DNA of 64,000 nt. Origin: Arenicola marina (taxonomy: Eukaryota > Annelida > Polychaeta > Arenicolidae). Every line of letters starts with the position of its first letter. The stretch's first letter is position 1. This document shows positions 11,123 through 21,500 of the stretch, piece after piece. The notes under the pieces are model-generated. The model saw nothing but the letters and a program-made list of their open reading frames with translations. It made no database searches and was not told the origin of the DNA. The stretch spans positions 42,529,374-42,593,373 of the forward strand of contig OZ025252.1 in NCBI GenBank assembly GCA_964019135.1. Reading direction: 5' to 3'. The position numbers and the translations under genes are program-made.

Positions 11123-14100
11123 ATGGAGTGCATGCCCTTCTCGAGAGACCCGGATTTGCTGTTGGTGGAGGAGTGGATCATGCAGGATAAGATCTCGGCA
11201 TTCTTCAACTCGTATGTATCCCCCGGAGACACCCGCCTCAGCCCGTCTTACCCCACCCACCCAGCCAGCAACCCCCAACCCCAGCCAGCCCAAGCCACCC
11301 CGCCCCGCCCCGTCACTCATACCCTTCGTACATTCCGCCGTGGCCCAGTGTTGCATAATCAGTGATTTCATTTTACACTCGTTAGCTCACTGTCAGCCCA
11401 TTGCCGCCCCCCCCCCCCCACCCATCTTCCCTCCACTCCACAGCCAGACTGCATGCTGATTGCGCTCCTCTCTTGTCTTTGGTACCCCCGCCGACCACCC
11501 CGACCCGATCCGGCTCTCCGCCTCCCCCCTCTCCTCTCCACCCCCCTTCCTCCCTCCACCATCGGTGGCTGCACCCACGCCGCTAGCGGAGCGGTGGAGT
11601 CCCCTATTCATCCGGGTCTTTGATGTGCTAAGGTTGTTCTCGCCCTCGTCTCCGCCACTCCATTCTCCTGCTGTAGTGTGTGTAGATCCCCTTGTAGAGT
11701 CCATTGGTTCTGTGCTAATACATCCCTCCCCACCCTCTCCCCCTATCCAATATGCTCCCTCCCCCCGCACTCCCCTTCCTCATCAGTCATAACGACTCGA
11801 CCCCCCCCCCCCCCCCACCATGCCATACCATCCATATCTAAAAAGAGAATTTTCTGTAGGCGTGTAGCCAGAGAGAGGGTGGATGGGACCTCCGAGGCGC
11901 AGGGGGGGGGGGGGGTCCTTCCCCACCCCCGCGCTCATCCATTGCTGTTCCGCTATGCGGCTAAACAATCGATTTACCGTAATAAGCAAAGCAAAACGTT
12001 TACCGCCAGTTTTTGCCCGCATGGTTCCTCGCGAGGTTGGCATGGCCATCGGTTGCCATGGTTTTGCGTAAAGCGATCCATCCCCCGCGTTTCTAGTTGC
12101 GTATGGCATTTAAGCATGAGAGCTGTTGGCAGTGTTGTTGGCAGTGTCTTTTGTTTTTTGTTTTTTTGCTGAGAAAAGTGAGCATCGTTTCGTGAGAATC
12201 GTTTGGCCGTTGGATTATCGTGTCGGATTATCTGCTGGTAACAAAGGAACAAGTCTCGACGTCTTAACAGTGTGTGATTAAGTGGTTGTCATGGCGACTG
12301 TTGCCGATGGCGGGCGGTGTCTGGACCCGCTGAGTGACGCCAGGGACGCCAGGGCGGCCAGTCGGGGCGTAATGGCATCGTAACCAGACCGGCTTTATAT
12401 CCGTTGTAACGATTGCGTTGGCCGTACAGCGTTGTTAAAACATCACCCGATGTCGTCCAGTTCGGTGTATATGCCAATCCATATAGCGGATCCGTGGAAT
12501 GGGGGCGGCTACGCTTGGGGTAAAACGTGGGTCAGCCAGCCTGGGGTAGTGAAGTTAATATGCCTTAATATACGAATTATGCTCCCGGTCGGTGATTTGC
12601 GGTCGCTGGGGTAGCCACGCCCCCCCCCCCCCCCGTAGCCCCCCTTCCGTTAACCCCTCCAGGATACATTTACGCATCATTGTGTGCATATCTTGCCACG
12701 TCTAGACATTTGTTTATGACCACCTCACCCCCGGCTTGTATACCTCGCTAGTGGTCCTCGAACGGCTGGCTGCGGTGTCGACATAGTAGCCTACCTGTGA
12801 GAGGAGGGGGCCTCCCTGGTGTAGTGGTTAGCGCACTAGACCGCAGATCAATAGGTCCTGGGTTCGAATCCGGGCTCGGGCACCTAATCTGGGGCATGTT
12901 TCATTCCCTCATCCTTCATCGTCCCGGGAGGTTCCTTGGCCCAATTTAGCCTGTATGTGCACAAAAGTGGCCTAAAACACCAACATTTCATTTCATTTCA
13001 CCTGTGAGAGGAAGAATGTTTCGTCATCCGAGTGTCATTTTGGGTCGGGATTCTTGTTTTCTGCTTGTGTTTTTTTTACACTTGTCGCTGGATGAAGTAG
13101 CCATGGCGTGAGAAGTGAAAAAAACAAAAGTGTATACCTTATTCTTGGCAGCTTAAACGTTCGGAATGCAGAGACATACATGTTTATATATAGGCCCCCA
13201 GAGTCCCCAGACCACGAATATAAACTGTATATAAACCTATATGCTATAAATGCTACTATATAGGCATATGCCACTTGAGCGAACGTTGAACTCGATGGAT
13301 GGTCTCCGTGGGCAGCTTTCTGCCGTGTATGTACCCCCCTGTAATGAGCCGTCGGCGCCGACCTGCATGCGTTGGGGGCCGGGCTTTCATTATATGGGGA
13401 GTGGGGGTGGTGGCTTTAAACCTTCCATAAGGATGATGGACTCTTCTGGAGCGCATATTGAAAACGTCCGCCAATAGGATGGGTCATTATTCAGAATGAC
13501 GAGATGGATTAGTGGGGATGACTGCTTCCTATTACCAGTAAAGCGTACAAACATATGTTAAGGCTCATCAGTTTTTAACCCTCTCTGACCTCTATTTGGA
13601 GGGGCATTCGCATTTGCTCGTCATTCGTTGGTGTATATATATATGTGTAATATATGTATACTACACCTGGCCTAATTTCGACTTCCGCGGATCTTGCCGA
13701 ACTCCTACGCAGGCCATAGTGGCCTACCCTTAATACTGCGCTCATGTGGCTCATTTTAACGTCATTTTTATTGCAGGTAAATATATATTGTTCTTGTTGT
13801 GGATGTGCCGCCAAAGAGGCTCTAAATGACGACGTTCTTCCAGTCCAGTTTCCATACTCGGACTTGAAGCCGTACATCCAAAATGAAATTAATAAAAATT
13901 GGCAGTCGTCCTGGGACGAACAATCCTCCAATAAATTACAACGGCTTCAGCCTACTGTGGGTACCAAACGGCCAAGAATCCGCGGTAGGCGGAGGGACGT
14001 TGTCATTCAGAGACTCCGAATTGGACATACGTACCTTACCCATTGCTATCTCCTCAAAGGAGAACCACCTCCCGAATGTGTTCCCTGTCAGGAACCCCTG

Positions 14101-15482
14101 ACTGTGGAGCACATTCTGTTGAAATGTGTTGACTTTCAACAAACAAGGGATCAATATTACAGAGCAGAAACTATGAAAGAACTATTTAATAATATACCAC
14201 AGCAAAAGATTTTAGATTATTTATCTGCAATAAATCTAGTCAAGTGCATATGATATATCTAGTCAACGTTTACAGCCAAACAGTGGAACAGATTTTAGAT
14301 CATTTATCTACAATAAATCTAGTCCAATGCATATGATATATTCAACGTTTACTGCCAAACAGTGCATTTTGCTGTAATTATTAATCTCAAAACTTTGTTT
14401 TAAAAACCAACTCATGGTTTTATATTCTGACAATTTGTTGTCTTTATCGTTTCACCATTCTTCACTTTCATGGTTTTATGACGATCTGCTCAATGATATT
14501 ACTTGATATCCTCAGGGTTTTATTGATCTATGGATCGATTCCACAAAGACTGCATTCATGGTTTTATTCATATCACATGTATTGATTTTCAGGGTTTTAA
14601 TATTGACTCTTGAGTTATTTAGAATAACCCTAAACCAATATGGCACGATATAGCCTTCCAGGCTGAAAGTGCCGTTAAGCCCCAATCCAATCAAATCAAA
14701 TCATGTTGTGGATGACGGCTTTGTATGTTGACGTAAGTCTGTACTGAGACCCGGTGTTTAATGGTTGCCCCTCTGTACTCCCGTTGCAGGCAGGATGAGG
14801 GGCGCCGGTACCTGATGATGGAACACGATGAGCAAAACCTCAAGGAGCCGGATGTGAAGGGGGCCATCGATGTGACGTCACTGAGCTCGCCGGGCCCCGC
14901 CCACTCGAGCGGCTACTGCTCTGAGGATGACCACTGCTACTCGAGCAACCTCTCCAAGGCCGGCTCGGGGACACTCTCCCCCGGGGAGCTCCACTCGCCA
15001 GGGTGCCTCAGCGTCGACACCGGCCTCCACTCGCAGCCCCACACCCCGCCCAGCGTCCCCTCCCCCACCAGCGATGGCCTCGTCCACAGCCCGGGGCTGT
15101 CGGGGCTGTGCGGCGGGATGCCGGGGGCCGGGGCGGCCGGGGCGGGGGGTCTCACCCCCGGACTGCTGGAGGAGCGGATGCAGGAGTTCAACACGGAGGA
15201 CATTAACCTGGACGAGTTGATCGATGGCTTCCCGCTGTTGCCGGACACCCTGGACGGGGGGCCGCCCAACGGCGCGGGCCCTGATGGGGTGGTCATCGCC
15301 GGCGGGGGTGGGGGGTGTCCGCTGGACCCGGCGGGGGCCATGGCACAGACCTCCAGTTGGGTCGGCGGACTCGATGATGAGATGATGGACGTGGATCCGG
15401 CGGACACGTCCGTGTCTCTGGATCAGGACAGCATCCTGAAGAACCTGCTCAAGGATATGGAGAAGCAACACCAGCTGCAACT

Positions 15483-15518
<36 letters not shown>

Positions 15519-18500
15519 CGCGCCGCCGCCGCTAGTGGTCGCTACGGACGCGGGGGCGGCCGCGCGCAATGATGCTGGGCTCCCCTCGCCCGTGCCGGTC
15601 ACGACGGCCGTCATCACGCAGACTAACGTCATGCTTTCCTCCGCCGCTATCTCCTCCATGTTCTCGGGTCCCCAGGGCTCCCGGGTCCCCATCCCCATCA
15701 CGGCCAGGGTCCAGGCCCCGGCCACGTCCCGCGCCCCGCCGCACACCATGTGCACCGGCACGCCGCCTGGCGGGGGCCTCTTCAGCGTCTGCTCTGGCGG
15801 CGGCGGCGGCGGCGGCGGCGGGGGCGGGGGCGGCGGCGGCTTGTCGGCCGACGCCAAGGTAATGCTAGCCACCTTCCCCGGGGACATGCTGGCGGAGGGC
15901 GAGGGCAGCTCTCAAGAGCTGGCCCTCAAGTTTGCCGACACCCTGGTCACCCAGCAGATGGGGGACGCCCTGGACAATTATTTTGGCAGCTCCGACTCGG
16001 TGATGACCGACGCCAGCATTATGGGCGTGACGGACTCGGGCGTGCTGGAGGGGTCGCCCTTCTTCGGCAGCGACTCCCCGCTCGGCGTGTCCCCCGTGTC
16101 GTCGCTCATGACGACCACGAGCTGTAGCAGCGGTAATAACGGCGGCAGCCGGATGTCGGTGGCGCCAGCGCCGACGGCGGCGAGAACCGGCACATATCAC
16201 GTGACGGGGGCGACGGCGCAGGGCTCCTGTCTGAGCGCGGTGCTCACCAATGGGGGCGTCAGTAAGGTGTGCCGCCTGGGCCCCCTGTCCCAGTCCCGCA
16301 CCGGCCACTCTGTGACTGTCACCACGGCCGGTGGCGCCGCCAACGGCAAGGCCACGTCGGTCCTCATTCAACCCGCGCAGCAGCAACATCTCCAGCAGCA
16401 GCAGCTGCAGCAGCAACAGCAGCAGCAGCAGCTGCAGCAGCAGCAGCAGCAGCAGTCTCGTGGGGTGAAGACTGGTAGCACGGGATCCCGGGCGGGCCAG
16501 GCCCCTAGCTCGGCGACCACGGCGGCCTCGACCCCCCAGCAGCGCAGCTCCCCGCCCCGGGTGCGGGCCTCCTTCCCCGGGATGGACGACCATCGCTACA
16601 CGAGCAAGCAGCTGGACAGCCCCCCGCCCGCCAAGAGCCACTCCCCATCCTCGTCCTCGTGCTCCTCCAGCTCATCGTCCTCCTCCACGCATGCGCACGG
16701 CGGCCGAGGTAGCAAGAGCAACGGCAACCGCCATAGCAACCATCACCACAGTAACCATCATCACCATAACCACCATCAGTACGCGCATCACCTCAACCAC
16801 CACCATGGCAGCAGCAGCAGCAGCAGCAGCCAGCAGCCGCAGAGCGTGCTCGAGAAATTTTTGCTCACGACGGAGAAACTGAACCCCAACAAGGGGAGCG
16901 ACGCGGCGCTGGCGGCCGCCGGCATCTCGCAGCTCAACCTGCGCGACAACGGGTGCGCGGGCGGCGCCGACATGGACGGCGCATGCGGGTCCGGCCAGGG
17001 CCTGCAGCGGCCGCAGCTCCTCAAGAAGCTGCTGACGGGTGAGATGGACAAACGGGCGCTGCGCGAGTGCGAGGAGCGCGTCATCGAGGACCGGCGCCAG
17101 AGCGTGACGTCACCGCAGACGCCGGAAATGAACGGCTTCAACCCGGCCGACGACCCCTACGACCTGACGGAGTCCCTGGGAATGGACCTCTTGGGCGGCG
17201 ACGCCCACGGCGACATGGACAAGTTCTGGGCCACGGATACCGGCGAGGAGGTGAGTGAACTGCACTACACGCTATATATCTGAGACGGAAACCGCCCGAC
17301 AAAACCCCAGGACTGAGCGTTTCTTACCGGGTTCAAGTAAGTGCATACCTCTTGGCGATGGTGAGCGTACACTCTTACTGTTGGCTTTGACTTTCTGGCT
17401 TGCGGCATAGTCGGGTCTGGATACTCTATCCTGGCATGGTGTTTTTACTGGGCTGTGTCTCGCAATGTCGACGGATGTGTGTGTGTTTACTGAGCGGAGA
17501 GAAGAATCCGATGATTGGCTCTCCTGCCATCGGTCGGCGACCACCGTATGATGGCTGGTATGTATGCATCGGGAAGGCTGAGGCATCCCAGGTCTCGCTT
17601 CACTACGTGATCTCACGGCGATGAACGAGACTACCCAGGGGATGGGTGTATGATGTCTCGCCCAGGTCTCGCGGTATCTCACTGGTTATGGGCGATACCT
17701 GTCGGGTTAATGATGAGGCATCGCATTGCTATGGCAACCACGTTATCTCACTATTTATGAACGAATGTGAATGGAGGACCACCGTTCTCGCGTGACCACT
17801 AGATATGCATTCATAAAGCCGAGACATTTCAGTTCTCGCGTGACTCGCTGGTAATGAAAGAAATGAGCCATATTAATAGTGAGGAATGACAGCTTTCACG
17901 TGACCGTTCGGTAAGTGGATCCCTCTGGTGGCCAAGTTTTATCAATGGGCCGATAAGACTGTCGGCCCAGGACTTGGGTGGCGAAGGCAGACGGTAGAGA
18001 GACAGCCTGAGACTGTCAGCCCAGGACTTGGGTGGCGAAGGCAGACGGTAGAGAGACAGCCTGAGACTGTCAGCCCAGGACTTGGGTGGCGAAGGCAGAC
18101 GGTAGAGAGACAGCCTGAGACTGTCAACCCAGGACTTGGGTGGCGAAGGTAGACGGTAGAGAGACAGCCTGAGACTGTCAGCCCAGGACTTGGGTGGCGA
18201 AGGTAGACGGTAGAGAGACAGCCTGAGACTGTCAGCCCAGGATTTGGATGGCGAAGGCAGACGGTAGAGAGACAGCCTGAGACTGTCAGCCCAGGACTTG
18301 GATGGCGAAGGCAGACGGTAGAGAGACAGCCTGAGACTGTCAGCCCAGGACTTGGGTGGCGAAGGTAGACGGTAGAGAGACAGCCTGAGACTGTCAGCCC
18401 AGGACTTGGATGGCGAAGGCAGACGGTAGAGAGACAGCCTGAGACTGTCAGCCCAGGACTTGGATGGCGAAGGCAGACGGTAGAGAGACAGCCTGAGACT

Positions 18501-21500
18501 GTCAGCCCAGGACTTGGGTGGCGAAGGTAGACGGTAGAGAGACAGCCTGAGACTGTCAGCCCAGGACTTGGGTGGCGAAGGTAGACGGTAGAGAGACAGC
18601 CTGAGACTGTCAGCCCAGGACTTGGGTGGCGAAGGTAGACGGTAGAGAGACAGCCTGAGACTGTCAGCCCAGGACTTGGGTGGCGAAGGCAGACGGTAGA
18701 GAGACAGCCTGAGACTGTCAGCCCAGGACTTGGGTGGCGAAGGCAGACGGTAGGGCGACAGCCTGAGACTGTCAGCCCAGGACTTGGGTGGCGAAGGCAG
18801 ACGGTAGAGAGACAGCCTGAGACTGTCAGCCCAGGACTTGGGTGGCGAAGGTAGACGGTAGAGAGACAGCCTGAGACTGTCAGCCCAGGACTTGGGTGGC
18901 GAAGGTAGACGGTCGAGAGACAGCCTGAGACTGTCAGCCCAGGACTTGGGTGGCGAAGGCAGACGGTAGAGAGACAGCCTGGCCCAACTTGTCTGGATAC
19001 CTTGTCTGGATACCCCGAGACTGGGTGATTCCCCATCCGGACCCAGTGTCGCGGTTCGTTACCCCATTCCAGGATATCTGGATCAGCAACTCAGTCCTGC
19101 AATTAACGCCGTAACAAGCCAATAGTCCTGCAATTAGCGCAATTGCAATTGCGTAACGAGTCTGTATCCGTTTCTCTCACCCCCACCCCCATACATTGCC
19201 TCTACCCCACTCTTCCTCCTCTCACCCGCCCCCCTCTCTCACTGTAACCCCCCCTCCTTTTCCTCTCTCACCCCCCCCCCTTCCTCCTCTCACCCCCCCT
19301 CCCTTCTCTCACCCCGCCCCCCGCTCCTCCTCTCTCACTCCGATCCCCTCCCCCTCCCTCCCCCCCCCTCCTCTTCCCTCACCCCGATCCTCCTCCCCTC
19401 CCTTGCCCCCCCCCCCCCTCCTCCTCTCTCACCGCGATCCACCTCCCCTCTCGTCGCCCCCCCCCCTCCTCCTCTCATCCCGGTCCCCCTCCCCTCCCTC
19501 GGCCCCACCCCTCCTCCTCCGCCGGCCCTGTTTTGGTGGCAATGACCTCTAGATAAGACGGGAGCCAGGGGTAAATCAGGGGGTGGCTATCAAAGCTGCT
19601 CTATACGAGGCATGTTTATCTTCCAAGGTTCGATATTTAGCACCTGCTGCCGCTGCCGCTGCCGCAGTGGCTCAGCATAGAGCCCGGTGTTAGGTGGGTG
19701 GGGGGGGGGGGAACATGGTGGGAGAGTCACCTTAACTCCCTGTTAAACGTGTCTGCCTTTTAAGTGTGTTGTATATACTTGGGTATGCTCCGCAGTCGGT
19801 ATCAACCCCACGTGTTAAGACCTCCCCTACACCTACCCCTGGACCCCCATCCCGTAGACCCGCCCCAGACCCAACCCCGTAGAAACCCCCTAGACCCACT
19901 ACCCGTAGACAGCCCCCGACCCCCAGACACCCTCATCCGCCCACCCCGCCGGACACAATCCGGACCCGCTGCTCGCAGACAAGTAACCGCTTCGGTGAAA
20001 GTATCGAAAGGCAGGAAAGAAATAAAGCTATCTTTATTATTCTTATGATTTTACAGAGGAGAGCGTGGTCGGTGGCTGGGGTGGGCAGAGAGGCCGTTAG
20101 AAGGAATCTTGGACGGCGGGGGTAGGTGGCTCCTGGACAGAAATTGACATTTGGCTAGGAGACCTCTCCGGAAACGATCGGCAGGGTGCATGGGGAGGTA
20201 CGTCCATCATAGCAAGCCGGTCCCTGGACCTCGTGTGTTTGTCTGTGTCCTCCACCCCCACCCCACTCCCCTCTCACTCCCTGCTTACCATCCCACCCCC
20301 CACCACCACCCGCGCACCACCTCCAGCCGCATCTCCCAACATCAGCCACACACCCTCTCTCCCCAGCACGGACACATCCGCTATCACCCTCACCCTCACC
20401 CTCACCCCCACCCTCACCCCCACCCTCACCCCCACCCTCACCCCAACCCTCACCCCCACCCTCACCCCCACCCTCACCCCCACCGCACCCCTCACACCGT
20501 CAAAGCCTGCACACTTAGATGTATCATTAGTATCCTTCCTCAGGGAAGAGGTCAGCGGCCGGTGGCCTGTGGTTCTGGCTGGCGGTCTGCGGCAGTGGCT
20601 TGACCTAGGACGTTTACCTAGGAACTTGACCTAGGATGTTTACCTAGGATCTTGACCTAGGATCTTGACCTAGGATCTTGGCCAAGGAGGTTTACCTGGG
20701 ATCTTGGCCTAGGATCTTGACCTAGGATCTTGACCTAGGATCTTGACCAATGAGGTTTACCTAGGATCTTGACCTAGGATCTTGACCAAGGAGGTTTACC
20801 TGGATCTTGGCCTAGGATCTTGACCTAGGATCTTGACCTAGATCTTGACCAATGAGGTTTACCTAGGATCTTGACCTAGGATCTTGACCAAGGAGGTTTA
20901 CCTAGGATCTTGACCTAGGCTCTTGACCTAGGCTCTTGACCTAAGATCTTGACCTAAGATCTTGACCTAGGATCTTGGACCTAGAATCCTGACCTATGAC
21001 GTTTACCTAGTATCTTGACCTAGGACGTTTACCTAGGATCTTGACCTAGGATCTTGACCTAGGATCTTGGCCTAGGATCTTGACCCAGGATTTTGACCCA
21101 GGATCTTGACCCAGGACATTGACCTTGGATCTTGACCCAGTATCTTGACCTTGGATCTTGAACCAGCACGTTGACCTTGGATCTTGACCTTAGATCTTGA
21201 CCCAGACGTTGACTTCGGCCGTGAACCGTGGAGTCTGGCTGGGAGGTGTCTGTATCCGGAGACGGGACGCTCCGGGTGACCTGAGATCGAGCTGGCGGCT
21301 CTGGAGCGTGGACGTCTCATCTGTCTCGGCGGAAACGAGTCCTGTCTCTCTGACCCCACGCGACCCCCTCCCCCCCCCCCCCCCACCCCCTCCTCTTCCC
21401 CAGTCGGGTGTCGATCTTTGCCACGGCTCTTCACGGCCTCCGCACGACCATAGACCGACTGGTGTCCTGTTACACTGGGGTAGAGATGAATGGGGCAAGA

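Noticed and set aside
11393-11792. Overlapping Pro/Ser-rich frames in intron 1
   Set aside because: C-rich low-complexity DNA gives open frames on both strands; no splice-supported exon.
14878-16641. Antisense frames of 150-258 residues over the LxxLL gene's large exon
   Set aside because: Shadows of GC-rich, CAG-repeat coding DNA; the sense strand has the splice signals and the protein features.
17942-19036. 364-residue minus-strand repeat protein
   Set aside because: It is the 54-bp intronic minisatellite; kept only as a low-interest finding because its period is a multiple of three.
20233-20634. 133-150-residue Pro/Thr/His-rich frames
   Set aside because: Produced by the CACCCT repeat; no start or splice support.
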